This document shows, piece after piece, positions 53,052 to 61,348 of a DNA stretch of 64,000 nt. Under the pieces are notes generated by a model. The model was not told where the DNA came from. It saw only the letters and a program-made list of their open reading frames with translations, and did no database searches. The position numbers and the translations under genes were made by a program. The DNA is from CAXXHQ01 sp963665265 (GTDB lineage: Bacteria > Planctomycetota > Planctomycetia > Pirellulales > Thermoguttaceae). The DNA lies in assembly GCA_963665265.2 (NCBI GenBank), contig OY762224.2:1302001-1366000 (forward strand). Reading direction: 5' to 3'. Numbering within the stretch: position 1 is the stretch's first letter; every line of letters begins with the position of its first letter.

Positions 53052-55940
53052 TTAAACGATTGCGTTCGGTGAAGGCGTTCTGGTCGCATCGTCATGCAAG
53101 TCGATTGTTTCTTTGACCACGAATTCCGTTTTATGCGTTGGTATCTTGTTTATCGCCCTGGCGGCTCTCTCTTGTTCTTCGGTCCTTAAGTTCATTTCAG
53201 GCTTAGTCAGGATATCCAACGCCCTGTTAACTCGCTCTTCGTCCCGAGCGATTTCTTTTGACGCCAAGCTCGCTTCACATGCCGACATTTTCTCAAAAGC
53301 CTTGCTGACTCGTTCCTCATCTTCGACGAGTTGTTCGTCACTCCATTTTTGTTCGACGAGATAGGATGGACCTATGATGATCTTCTTCTCGGAATTGTTT
53401 CGGCGATCGGCAAGCCCGATACCGCATCGCAGCAGTTCAGGTTCGATCTTTGTAATTAGGGCGGACAGTCGATTAGGGGCTATGTTCAATTGCAACGCTT
53501 GAGCAAGCTCGCCAAATGTTCCTTCCCATGTTGTCAGGTCGGAAACACCGACAAAAGCTTGTACTTTTTCGAGGAGTTGCTTATTGATATCGTTGTTGGG
53601 CCGCCCGCCAATTTGAGCGTTTTCGGCGATCGACTCCTTCTTGCCTACAGTTTCGAGAGGTGGAAGCCATAGGCGTCCGTCCGGCGGAGGCAACGTGCAA
53701 GAAAGCAAACGCCGCAAAAAGTCGGGGGCCTCTCCGATAAGCAGGGGTTTCAAGACCTCTTTCCATTCGATGCGATCTTCTTTCTTGAGGGGAGGTTGAT
53801 GAATGAACACAATTCGGCTGTCGCCCTCGAACACAGGACAATACTGGCGTTTGTTCGCGGTATGAACCCAATGCGTCGAATTGAACGCCATGAAGGGGGC
53901 TGTATAAAGATGTCGAACGGAGATTTGTTCGGCGGTGACGTAGTTTTTGATTCGTTTATACGCTTGTCCGCTTCCATCGCCCAAATCAAGCTCCTCGACG
54001 TAACACAAAACCGCTCCGTCAAGAACGCCGCTCGCTCTTTCTTTTTCCGTAAGGGCCGAGCTTGCATCGACGTACCCTTTGGTCATTAACAATCCCAACG
54101 CTTGGTGAAACGTTGACTTTCCGCTGTTTTCTTCTTCGGAATAGAAGAAGAGATATGGCAAAGAATGAAACGGCTGCTGAAAGAGGATAGCGGACCAATA
54201 AAATAGGTAATCGCTCCCCTTCTTGACGCCGTTTTTTTGACACCAATCATCTTTTCTTACGACGTCGTCGAGCGCAATGCCGCACTGGTTAAGCACCATG
54301 TCCCAATGGGGAGTTCTGATTTCGTCGGGGTCTTTGTCGGACGGCGCATAAGCGAGACGCGCGGCGTGTCTATTCCATTGCCGGTTCCCCGGATATTCTG
54401 TCTGAAAGGGGCGATTAATGTATTTCCACGGATCGGTTATTAGCCCCCCAAGCGCCACCTCGGTCTCCGCGTCAGACATGCCTCTCGACCTTAATACGGA
54501 CTTGATATTGTGTCTGGGTTCATCGACCCATCTATTGCCGACTCGCAAGGTGAAACCGCAGTCCTTTTCGCCGCCAGGCGCGTTCATGTGGCGAATATAC
54601 TCGACTTGACGCTCTTTCGGCACGGCGGGTAAGAACAAAACTCGAACCCACTTTTTGCTCTTCCCCTCAGACCAATTATGTTTACGAAGCTCCTTTACGA
54701 CATCGCCGTCTTCCTTCGGCATCGTGACGTGAAGGCGACCCTTCTTAATGCGTAGAGTCGTTTCCCGTTTGTGATACCGCTCGGCGGCAGTGCAATCGAC
54801 GCCGATGGCGTGAAGGGCTTTTTGAGCGGCCTCGAAACTATCGAAGATATACCCGTCGTCTTCGGTCAATATTGCGCCATAAGCCTCGGCGGCGGTCGGA
54901 AGATCATTTGCCTTATTAAATGTGCAAAACGTCCATCCGGCTTCGCTCGTGCGCCATGTCGTGGCCTCCGCCGCGCCCGGCGAAAACCGAAAAACGATCA
55001 ATGCGCCGTTCTCAGCGGGAAAAGCGTAGCAGTTTTTGTCGCCCTGGTCTTTGCCGGTAGAGACGGTTTGGAAAATTCCCTTTAGATTTAATTTCTGATG
55101 AACGACTTTTAATCCCGCCGTATGCGTAACTATCATATTTCGGTCGGCGTCGTAGTCTGCGGGGAATCCCTCCGCAGTTAGTGCTGAGATTATTTTGCGG
55201 TGTTCGTCATCGGGGGCGATCTTGGGATAGGCCGTCGCAAGCTGGTCAAAAACGCCCTCGTCGCCCAGCACGGGTAGTCTGGATCGTTCACCCTTTGCGA
55301 CGGGAACGTAATCCCGCCAATTATCGGGAACGTCGCCAAACGGTTCGCCTTGCCTAATTAGTATGAGACCGACGACGTTCTCGTCGTCATCATACATTTT
55401 CGGCGCCCAAATCCACATATTGCCGCCGATCGCGTCTACCACGGAGCGAAAATCAAATCCGGCTTCGAGGCACATTCGCGCCAAAATATAGTGAGCTAGC
55501 GCGGTATGCTCAGTGTGGTTTTTGGTGGCGGGGGGATTAAGAAAGGGAACCTCAAGGTGAATTCCCTTGCCGCTCGTTGATTTGCGAATCGTAACCCACG
55601 GAATCCGTCTTGCAGCCTCGACGACTTGATCTAGCGTTTTTTGCGAGAATCCCTTGTCGTGACCGTCGCTAAAGTCGAAGTCGTAGGCGACTTTGATGCT
55701 AATGCGGGCGCGCCAGTTCCACCACGTCGTTCCGACCGCCGCGAAGCAATCATTTGGGTCGTAGTTGAGGGGAGCGTCATTATTAATCGGATCGGTCGCG
55801 GCGTTCTTGGGAATGCGAATCGGGTAGCCTCCCTGAACGTTGACCTGATATTCTAGGTCGGTGGTGCATATCTCGGAGATGTCGGAATGAGTGAAACGCC
55901 TTAAAAATTCCACAATTGATTGCGACGCGAGTTTGGCCAT
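53052..55940 (-). CDS. replication protein: archaeo-eukaryotic-type primase with SF3 (D5-like) helicase
   Basis: 962 residues. The N-terminal domain has hDhD in KVAYDFDFSDGHDKG (residues 83-97) and sxH in SGKGIHLEV (122-131), the metal-binding and nucleotide-binding marks of AEP primase-polymerases. The C-terminal helicase has Walker A EENSGKSTFHQAL at about 605-615 and Walker B AVLCYVEELDLG at about 645, in the SF3 layout of phage and plasmid D5 proteins. It presumably synthesises primers and unwinds DNA to replicate the element. The C-terminal 90 residues contain three imperfect units of ERVxxAxxxMS/T type. The family length fits; the identification is by motif only. Confidence 0.85.
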   Translation of the reverse strand: MAKLASQSIVEFLRRFTHSDISEICTTDLEYQVNVQGGYPIRIPKNAATDPINNDAPLNYDPNDCFAAVGTTWWNWRARISIKVAYDFDFSDGHDKGFSQKTLDQVVEAARRIPWVTIRKSTSGKGIHLEVPFLNPPATKNHTEHTALAHYILARMCLEAGFDFRSVVDAIGGNMWIWAPKMYDDDENVVGLILIRQGEPFGDVPDNWRDYVPVAKGERSRLPVLGDEGVFDQLATAYPKIAPDDEHRKIISALTAEGFPADYDADRNMIVTHTAGLKVVHQKLNLKGIFQTVSTGKDQGDKNCYAFPAENGALIVFRFSPGAAEATTWRTSEAGWTFCTFNKANDLPTAAEAYGAILTEDDGYIFDSFEAAQKALHAIGVDCTAAERYHKRETTLRIKKGRLHVTMPKEDGDVVKELRKHNWSEGKSKKWVRVLFLPAVPKERQVEYIRHMNAPGGEKDCGFTLRVGNRWVDEPRHNIKSVLRSRGMSDAETEVALGGLITDPWKYINRPFQTEYPGNRQWNRHAARLAYAPSDKDPDEIRTPHWDMVLNQCGIALDDVVRKDDWCQKNGVKKGSDYLFYWSAILFQQPFHSLPYLFFYSEEENSGKSTFHQALGLLMTKGYVDASSALTEKERASGVLDGAVLCYVEELDLGDGSGQAYKRIKNYVTAEQISVRHLYTAPFMAFNSTHWVHTANKRQYCPVFEGDSRIVFIHQPPLKKEDRIEWKEVLKPLLIGEAPDFLRRLLSCTLPPPDGRLWLPPLETVGKKESIAENAQIGGRPNNDINKQLLEKVQAFVGVSDLTTWEGTFGELAQALQLNIAPNRLSALITKIEPELLRCGIGLADRRNNSEKKIIIGPSYLVEQKWSDEQLVEDEERVSKAFEKMSACEASLASKEIARDEERVNRALDILTKPEMNLRTEEQERAARAINKIPTHKTEFVVKETIDLHDDATRTPSPNAIV

Positions 55941-56002
55941 GTCGGCACTCCATAAAAACTGCTCTAGTAGGTAAAATTCCGAAATGACGTTGCGCTATTC
56001 AA

Positions 56003-56130
56003 GTGGTGGTGATGATGGTGGTAACGAGATGAGCTTCTCCTTCCCCGTAATACAAAATTTCTATATAGGAAAAATAAAAAAGGAGTAGGCGGCGTCACCA
56101 CGCCATCATCATCATCATCATCACCACCAC
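56003..56130. repeat. 15-bp perfect inverted repeat around AT-rich DNA, candidate origin
   Basis: GTGGTGGTGATGATG (56003-56017) is exactly complementary to CATCATCACCACCAC (56116-56130). The 98 bases between are AT-rich in the middle (CTATATAGGAAAAATAAAAA, 56061-56080). It lies just upstream of the replication gene. Confidence 0.7.
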
Positions 56131-56498
56131 GCCTTGTTTTTTTCGTCGTAACTCCAATAAACGCCCTCAAGCCGTTCTTGAAAGAGAACCCCGCCTGAAC
56201 GGTCGCATTAGTTTGGATTGCGTGATGCAGTTTTTCCGTAAGGCGTGCGTTTGGAAACTGCCAGTATTAGCTTCAGAGCGAACCGCAAATGGGTTCGCGT
56301 GTTGAGTGTTGGCCATCTGTCCGGATTTGCCCGCGATCAGTAACGCCATACTGCGCCTATAGAAAAGGCACATCATTCACCCTAATTGCTATCACAACCA
56401 TTTCAAGAAAAATCCTCGGAATTTTTTCAGAATCCCTTGGCTTGAAGGATTGCATTTCAGCGATCAAACTGTTTTCGTCCGATCGCTCAGAAAATGAT

Positions 56499-56642
56499 CT
56501 AGGCCGAATTGCTTGCAGAGGCGACGAAATCGTTTTCTTCATAGTTGCGAAGCTCAACAATCAAAGATTTGGACAGAATCAGACCAGCATTCTTCAATTT
56601 AGTTAGAGCGGCTTTTGCTTTCGACGCGTCAAAACGAGACAT
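56499..56642 (-). CDS. possible small protein, 47 aa
   Basis: ATG 56642 opens a 47-codon frame (MSRFDASKAKAALTKLKNAG and onwards) with good helix-forming composition and codon use similar to neighbours. A ribosome binding site is poorly placed: AAGGGAT lies 14 bases upstream. It lies between the primase gene and the serine recombinase gene on the same strand. No family is known. Confidence 0.3.
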   Translation of the reverse strand: MSRFDASKAKAALTKLKNAGLILSKSLIVELRNYEENDFVASASNSA

Positions 56643-56683
56643 TTTTGGCAAATGCATCCCTTGAGCGGGCCGGTTGCCACGAT

Positions 56684-57376
56684 CTACCCCGCCAAGCCCC
56701 GCCCTTCAATTTCCCGTAAAAGCCGCCTAACTCGCTCTCCAGTCCACGGGTTGCGGGCCTGGGTCTCGAATCCCTGACCGTTCAACTCGTCGGCGATCTG
56801 CCGCAGGGTGAGGCCGCGAGCCTGGAGTTCAGCCACGCGAGGCGAGATCGAGGAGCGAAACGCCGACGTTCGCTCCTGTTTGGCGGCGGCCGACGCGGCG
56901 CTTCCCTGCCGAAACCCTCTCAAATGCTCCCTTTCCCGCCAGTGGCCGGGGCGTGCGGAGCCGAGCTTGACGCCGCGAGCCTTGAGGGCCTGCAAGGCGG
57001 CTTTCGTGCGTGCGCTGATTTGCTCGGCCTCACGCTGGGCGTTCGCCACCAGAACATGGAGAATGAACGGCGTGGCGTGGGGATTGTCGCAACAGACGAA
57101 ATTCACCCGCGACTCCATCAAGGCCGAGAGGAAGGCCACGTTGCGGCTGAGACGGTCCAGCTTGGCGACCAATAAAGTCGCATTGGCGAGTTTGACGTGC
57201 GAAAGAGCCGCTTGAAGCTGCGGGCGATCGTTTTTGCGGCCCGACTCGACTTCCGTGTATTCGGCGACGACGGTTCCGCCGTCACGCTCGACGAACTGGC
57301 GAACCTCGATCATCTGAGCGTCGATGCCCAAATCTTGCTTCTTGGTGGAGACGCGATAGTAGGCGACGTATTTCAT
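56684..57376 (-). CDS. small serine recombinase (resolvase/invertase type)
   Basis: 230 residues from ATG 57376, with GAGGAGC upstream; a start 16 codons earlier is not favoured. The N-terminus MKYVAYYRVSTKKQDLGID has nucleophile Ser10. TLLVAKLDRLSRNVAFLSAL carries the conserved Arg-Leu-Asp-Arg-Leu-Ser-Arg block. The C-terminal GLTLRQIADELNGQGF is an HTH-like DNA-binding end. The size matches resolvases and invertases, not large serine integrases. It probably acts on sites in the element; a pair of inverted sequences lies 50-350 bases upstream of the gene (see the repeat entry). Confidence 0.92.
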   Translation of the reverse strand: MKYVAYYRVSTKKQDLGIDAQMIEVRQFVERDGGTVVAEYTEVESGRKNDRPQLQAALSHVKLANATLLVAKLDRLSRNVAFLSALMESRVNFVCCDNPHATPFILHVLVANAQREAEQISARTKAALQALKARGVKLGSARPGHWREREHLRGFRQGSAASAAAKQERTSAFRSSISPRVAELQARGLTLRQIADELNGQGFETQARNPWTGERVRRLLREIEGRGLAG

Positions 57377-57428
57377 AGTTGCTCCTCTGCCCATCCAATC
57401 TAATTGCATTTCTGCCGGCGCCAAGAGC

Positions 57429-57731
57429 GCCGCGTCGCAAAATAATCCATTTTCGCCGCGTCGAACTTCCTTCCGATTGGCAAGAGTTCAAAAAACGAAT
57501 CAGGGCCTTGCCTCCTAGCTTGCGTTTTGAGGCGACGGGCAGAACTGGCTGTCTTGGTCGCATTTCACGCAACGACGCAGCAGACGAAATGCTACGCGGT
57601 ATGAACGGTAATTTGAACGATTTTCACCAGTTGAGTAACCCAGGCCACTCTAAAACAGTCCGTTCTCGTAAGTATTGCAGTAAATAAATCCATTATTGAC
57701 GCGGCGGAAACGGATTATTTTGCGACGCGGC
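57429..57731. repeat. inverted pair of 34-bp sequences (32/34 identical)
   Basis: Copy 1 at 57429-57462 and copy 2 (reverse strand) at 57698-57731 share GCCGCGTCGCAAAATAATCC at their outer side, then differ at two positions before CGCCGCGTC. Each copy contains two direct GCCGCGTC units. They bracket 235 bp. Confidence 0.75.
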
Positions 57732-58224
57732 GAGGAAGTTTGGTAAGTGCAGGCACGCGCGAGCAAACTGCCGGGGCGGCTCGCTTTTTGACGGCCTTGG
57801 CAGTCGAACCGAAAATAACCCTCCCGCCCCATAGACGCAATGCCTTGTCTATCAATGCCTTACGATCGCCGGTTTTTGCAGCGCGCCTTGCGCTTTGACG
57901 GACGTTAAAGCGTGACGCCGCTTATAGCTAAACGGACATAGAAGCGTTAGCGGTAATTTCTCACATTGTATTACATTACGTATTAGCATTATCTAACACA
58001 TAGAATAACGCCGTAGCGCACAGGGCGCCGCATGCGGACAACAACGCGCGAAGCACCCCGGAGTTCCAGGCGTCAGTAAACATTTTATACGCATATACTT
58101 ATTGCACCAGCGCGCAAAAAGCGCAATACACAGCGCATATAGAAGAATAGATATATAATGAAAGACATTTATATATTATAGAAAATTGCAGTAGATATTT
58201 TCTTATAAAAGTACGTAGCGCGTT

Positions 58225-58230
58225 TATAAT
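58225..58230 (+). promoter_or_regulatory. -10 like element for the rightward arm
   Basis: TATAAT at 58225-58230, 25 bases before the first start codon (58255). It lies in AT-rich DNA; the -35 box is not recognisable. Confidence 0.35.
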
Positions 58231-58254
58231 TGAGTGGAACGAAAGGGGCGCGGC

Positions 58255-58437
58255 ATGAGCGTTACGGCGATCTACAAAGCGGGCGCGATTCATCAGCGTA
58301 TTTACGTCGAAGCGGAGACGCGGCAAGAGTTGTTCGTCGCGCTTCAGTCGGAGAGATATTGCGGGGGCGGTCTTTTCACGATTCTTTTCGCCGATATGCC
58401 CGCTTTGGAATTCGCTTGGCTGCTTTGCCGCCTATAA
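58255..58437 (+). CDS. small element protein, unknown
   Basis: 60 residues from ATG 58255, with GAAAGGGG at 58241-58248. The product (MSVTAIYKAGAIHQRIYVEA, continuing to EFAWLLCRL) has no signal peptide and no family I recognise. First gene of the rightward arm, with 19 bases to the next; probably co-transcribed with the genes up to 60406. Confidence 0.55.
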   Translation: MSVTAIYKAGAIHQRIYVEAETRQELFVALQSERYCGGGLFTILFADMPALEFAWLLCRL

Positions 58438-58456
58438 ACCGCTAAAGGGTTCGGCT

Positions 58457-59014
58457 ATGAAACTACGCATTGAAGATTTAATGCTGGAAATTTCCTTGGA
58501 ATCGGCGATCGTCGATTTTCAAGAGATTATGGACGCGGTTGCGATAGTTCCCGACGACGACCGGCCCGCCCCGTGGGACGCGATGGACGGCTGGGAGCAT
58601 GAGCTAGTCAAAGCCCGTTCCGACCGCCAGCGCGGATATATAGGACGCTTCGCAATCTTGGCCAAAGAACAAGGTTGGTACGAATACGCCAGAAACTGCG
58701 GTCAATCCAAGCAAGTCGCCAGGGAATACGCCGCATTTCAGCTTGGCCGGATGATCGACCAATTAGCCGAATGGCGAAGGAACGGCTACCAGTATTTCGG
58801 GCTAACTTGCGAATTCAAAGGGGCTTTTGATTCTATTTGGGGCGTCGAACCGGAAAGCGTTGACGATTGGCGACGCGAGCTAGCCGAGAACGTCGCCGAC
58901 GCCTTGGAAAAACAGGGCTATTCGGTCAATCGACCGCCCCGCAAGAAACAGTTTTTCAGTCGTTTGAGTTGTTTTGACGTTTTACACCAAGGAGAATGCA
59001 ACTATGGCGCATGA
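58457..59014 (+). CDS. element protein, paralogue of the 59975-60406 product
   Basis: 185 residues, acidic, with no signal peptide. The central part RQRGYIGRFAILAKEQGWYE followed by ARNCGQSKQVAREYAA is nearly the same as in the second copy at 59975 (RQRGYIGRQFQERY and ARRCGQSKQVAREYEA). The C-terminal part (about residues 130-170) shares the YSV/YTV-type strand near the end. Function unknown. Its end overlaps the DUF932 start by 11 bases. Confidence 0.6.
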   Translation: MKLRIEDLMLEISLESAIVDFQEIMDAVAIVPDDDRPAPWDAMDGWEHELVKARSDRQRGYIGRFAILAKEQGWYEYARNCGQSKQVAREYAAFQLGRMIDQLAEWRRNGYQYFGLTCEFKGAFDSIWGVEPESVDDWRRELAENVADALEKQGYSVNRPPRKKQFFSRLSCFDVLHQGECNYGA

Positions 59015-59954
59015 ATTAGACTTTTCTAGGGGCAAGGCCGCTTGCATGGTCGTCGGAAAACCCGCTTGGCACCGATTGGGCGCGGTTATTGAGAGCGCCG
59101 TCACTAGCGAAGAGGCGATTAAACACGCACAGCTAGATTGGACCGTCGCGCAGTGGCCGGTTTTGACGCATTGCGGACCGGATTCGGCGGAGTGCGAAGG
59201 CTTCCGCGCGAACGTCCGAACCGATACGGGCGCTGTTTTGGGCTTGGTCACGGAACGCTATGAACTGTTTCAAAACGTCGAGGCGTTCGACTTCATGGAC
59301 GGTATCGTCAACGACAAATTGGCCATGTATGAAACGGCGGGGGCGTTGTTCGGCGGGCGTAAGATATGGATAATGGCGTCCATCCCGCGCGAACTGCGGG
59401 TAAATGACGACCTCGTCCGCCCTTACGTTCTGTTGACGAATTCGCATGACGGATCAAGCGCGCTAAGGATGATTCCTACAAGCGTTCGCGTCGTCTGCAA
59501 TAATACGCTGAATCTGGCATTAAACCGCGACGGCGGGCAAGGGCTGACGATCAAGCATACGGGGACGCTGCAAGCCCGCGTTGAGCAAGCGCGCCGCGCG
59601 TTTAATCTCGTCAACCAACGTTTTGACCTCTTTGGCGAAGAGCTAAACGCCTTGGTCGGTAAGGCCCTTTCCGTCGTGGAGGCGGATTCCTATTTTAAGT
59701 CGCTCTTGGACGAGGACGCCAAAACGGCGCCCAAGACGTTGGCGAAAATCCGCGCGAATTTCGACAATGAGCGCAACACGTTGCGGGGCATTCGTCATAC
59801 GGCATGGGCGGCCTACAATGCCGTTTCGGAATTCGCGGACCATCAAAAGACGGTTCGCGGCAACGCGGAGGGGCGTCTAAACTCGAATTGGTTCGGAACG
59901 TCCAATCAACTAAAGCAACGGGCGTTTAACGCGGCGTTGGCGTTAGTCTCTTAA
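59004..59954 (+). CDS. DUF932 (phage/plasmid-like) protein
   Basis: 316 residues from ATG 59004, with AAGGAG at 58989-58994. It has GKPAWHRLGAVIESAVTSEE, FRANVRTDTGAVLGLVTERY, GALFGGRKIWIMASIP and SVRVVCNNTLNLAL, the features of DUF932 phage/plasmid proteins (TIGR03299 type). The function of the family is unknown to me; it occurs on mobile elements. It lies between two paralogous genes and likely shares their transcript. Confidence 0.85.
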   Translation: MAHELDFSRGKAACMVVGKPAWHRLGAVIESAVTSEEAIKHAQLDWTVAQWPVLTHCGPDSAECEGFRANVRTDTGAVLGLVTERYELFQNVEAFDFMDGIVNDKLAMYETAGALFGGRKIWIMASIPRELRVNDDLVRPYVLLTNSHDGSSALRMIPTSVRVVCNNTLNLALNRDGGQGLTIKHTGTLQARVEQARRAFNLVNQRFDLFGEELNALVGKALSVVEADSYFKSLLDEDAKTAPKTLAKIRANFDNERNTLRGIRHTAWAAYNAVSEFADHQKTVRGNAEGRLNSNWFGTSNQLKQRAFNAALALVS

Positions 59955-59974
59955 CCAAGGAAGGGGCAAACGCC

Positions 59975-60406
59975 ATGACGATTAGTTTTCAGGATATATT
60001 GGACGCTCTCATGCTTGAACCGGACCGGGAATTGTTCGATTATACGGTTGAGCGGGCGAAGTCGGAGCGGCAGCGCGGCTATATCGGGCGTCAATTCCAA
60101 GAGCGATACGACGCCATAGGCTTCGCCGTGCAATTAACGCCGCAAAAGTGGTTCGAGCATGCGCGGCGGTGCGGGCAATCCAAGCAGGTTGCGCGGGAAT
60201 ACGAAGCGAACCGGCGGCAAAACGCGATTGACGCGATTAAGGACGCCTTGGCGAGCGGAACGCGGAACGCCCCGCAAGTCGCCCAACTAACGCAATATCT
60301 CTATGAAGCGGCGCTGCGCATCGCTTCGGAGTTGGAACGCCGGGGATATACGGTAACGAACTGGCCGGGCGGTAGCTCCGAAACGTTCCATTGGAGAAAA
60401 CCGTAA
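59975..60406 (+). CDS. element protein, paralogue of the 58457-59014 product
   Basis: 143 residues, ATG 59975 preceded by AAGGAAGGGG. Shorter than its paralogue; the N-terminal QDILDALMLEPDRELFD and the core RQRGYIGRQF, WFEHARRCGQSKQVAREYEA (20 residues) correspond. The GQSKQVAREY block looks like a DNA- or protein-binding helix pair. No further family is known. Last gene before a strong terminator. Confidence 0.6.
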   Translation: MTISFQDILDALMLEPDRELFDYTVERAKSERQRGYIGRQFQERYDAIGFAVQLTPQKWFEHARRCGQSKQVAREYEANRRQNAIDAIKDALASGTRNAPQVAQLTQYLYEAALRIASELERRGYTVTNWPGGSSETFHWRKP

Positions 60407-60425
60407 CGCTCCCGATTTGTTTTTC

Positions 60426-60461
60426 AAAAGCCCCTCTCAATTAATTTGAGAGGGGCTTTTT
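60426..60461 (+). terminator. rho-independent terminator
   Basis: AAAAGCCCCTCTCAA (60426-60440) pairs perfectly with TTGAGAGGGGCTTTT (60446-60460), loop TTAAT, followed by T residues. It ends the rightward operon. Confidence 0.92.
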
Positions 60462-60630
60462 CTTTTGGGCGGGGCGCGCGTTTTGTAGAAACGCAATCTT
60501 ACAATAAGTATGTTCTTGACATATCTAACTACGTTTCGCATAATGAGCATTACTCCTTGGTAATACTCTTCCTAGCGAAAGTCGCGCGGCCAAATCGCTT
60601 TGCGGCTCGTTCTCCAAAAAGGTTTTCGGA

Positions 60631-60960
60631 ATGTACGACCATTTTGATACTGCGCCGCGCTTTCAGATTTTTGTTTGCACGAATCTAAGAGCGTTGCAAA
60701 TGTCTCCCGAACTTCTTAGAAGCGCGTTAGAGGCGGGTTCCGTCGTTCTTTCCGCCAAAGGGGAAGTCGCCTATGGCGAGGGTTCCGCCGTAGTATGGGA
60801 AAGCGGAGTTCTTTCGGAGGAAAGGGCGGACGTTTACGTCTTTCCTTTCGCCGCAAACAATCAAACCCCGGACGCTTCGCCACAAGATATAGGGGAAATG
60901 CGTGGATTACTGGAACTCGCGGCGGAGGCTTTTTGGTTGGCGGCGGGAAAACAGCCTTAA
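60631..60960 (+). CDS. hypothetical protein, element arm
   Basis: 109 residues from ATG 60631, with AAAAAGG at 60616-60622. The product (FQIFVCTNLRALQMSPELLR and further) is acidic and Ala-rich in the middle and ends in AEAFWLAAGKQP. No signal peptide, motif or family that I recognise. It follows the operon terminator by 170 bases and may have its own promoter. Confidence 0.5.
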   Translation: MYDHFDTAPRFQIFVCTNLRALQMSPELLRSALEAGSVVLSAKGEVAYGEGSAVVWESGVLSEERADVYVFPFAANNQTPDASPQDIGEMRGLLELAAEAFWLAAGKQP

Positions 60961-60972
60961 CCGGAACCTGAA

Positions 60973-61056
60973 ATGGCTACGATTCGGGATTTCGACAAAG
61001 ACGCGCTGGTCGAACTCGTCAAATGGCGAAAGCTGGATCGTCGCGCAACCGAGTAA
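60973..61056 (+). CDS. possible 27-aa ORF or gene remnant
   Basis: ATG 60973, 12 bases after the previous stop, with GGAA upstream. Product MATIRDFDKDALVELVKWRK plus seven residues. It may be a real micropeptide translated after the upstream gene, or the start of a truncated gene near the element's right edge. Confidence 0.3.
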   Translation: MATIRDFDKDALVELVKWRKLDRRATE

Positions 61057-61261
61057 ATGATCTCAATCTCTATGGCGCCTTCAAGCGTTGCAATATGACT
61101 GGCTTGGCGCTTTCTTAATTTCACGGGGATGAGTTTAACCAGCCGCCACCCCCTCCAAAAATGAAGATAACATCTACGACAATCACCAGAGAGCGGTTGA
61201 CAAAACAAAGTCAATCGATAGATTGAAACTCGTGCATCCGCAACGATGCACGCCCTTCTGT

Positions 61262-61301
61262 AGCCGCGAGGTTCCTGCCCCGACCTTGCGGCTTTTTCTT
61301 T
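61262..61301 (+). terminator. orphan terminator-like hairpin
   Basis: AGCCGC (61262-61267) pairs with GCGGCT (61288-61293), with an AGG/CCT extension, followed by TTTTTCTTTTTT. A second perfect hairpin, CGTGCATC/GATGCACG (61231-61252), precedes it. It is 200 bases from the last coding frame upstream. Confidence 0.6.
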
Positions 61302-61348
61302 TTTGCCCTGCGTTGACCAAGGATTAACGGACTCCAGGCGGGGCGATG

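Larger units (their letters stand above)
55941..56683. other. intergenic region upstream of primase-helicase
   Basis: About 740 bases. It carries the trinucleotide-type inverted repeat (listed separately), AT-rich DNA between its arms, and a 47-codon frame. A 68-codon frame at 55964-56170 is a by-product of the trinucleotide runs. No further gene is supported. Confidence 0.5.
57377..58254. other. divergent intergenic region with AT-rich part
   Basis: About 880 bases between leftward and rightward arms. It holds the inverted sequence pair (57429-57731) and an AT-rich segment (57950-58230) with many TATA-like runs and GCGC steps. A 103-codon frame at 57379-57687 is not supported. Confidence 0.45.
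50962..61300. mobile_element. integrative element next to tRNA-Leu
   Basis: Begins immediately after tRNA-Leu. Gene set: tyrosine integrase, HTH protein, primase-SF3 helicase, serine recombinase, then oppositely oriented small proteins including DUF932. No capsid, portal, terminase, relaxase or secretion genes are visible. The right boundary is not proven: I found no second copy of the tRNA 3' end in the window. About 61300 is set because host-like PEP-CTERM genes resume there; the true edge could be further right. Confidence is high for the element, lower for its limits. Confidence 0.7.

Noticed and set aside
55964..56170. Minus-strand ORF with runs of Asp and His
   Set aside because: It is produced by the trinucleotide repeats of the inverted repeat region; no start site and no domain look.
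57379..57687. 102-codon plus-strand ORF across the inverted 34-bp pair
   Set aside because: Frame crosses the recombination-site-like repeats, has no ribosome binding site and no recognisable domain.
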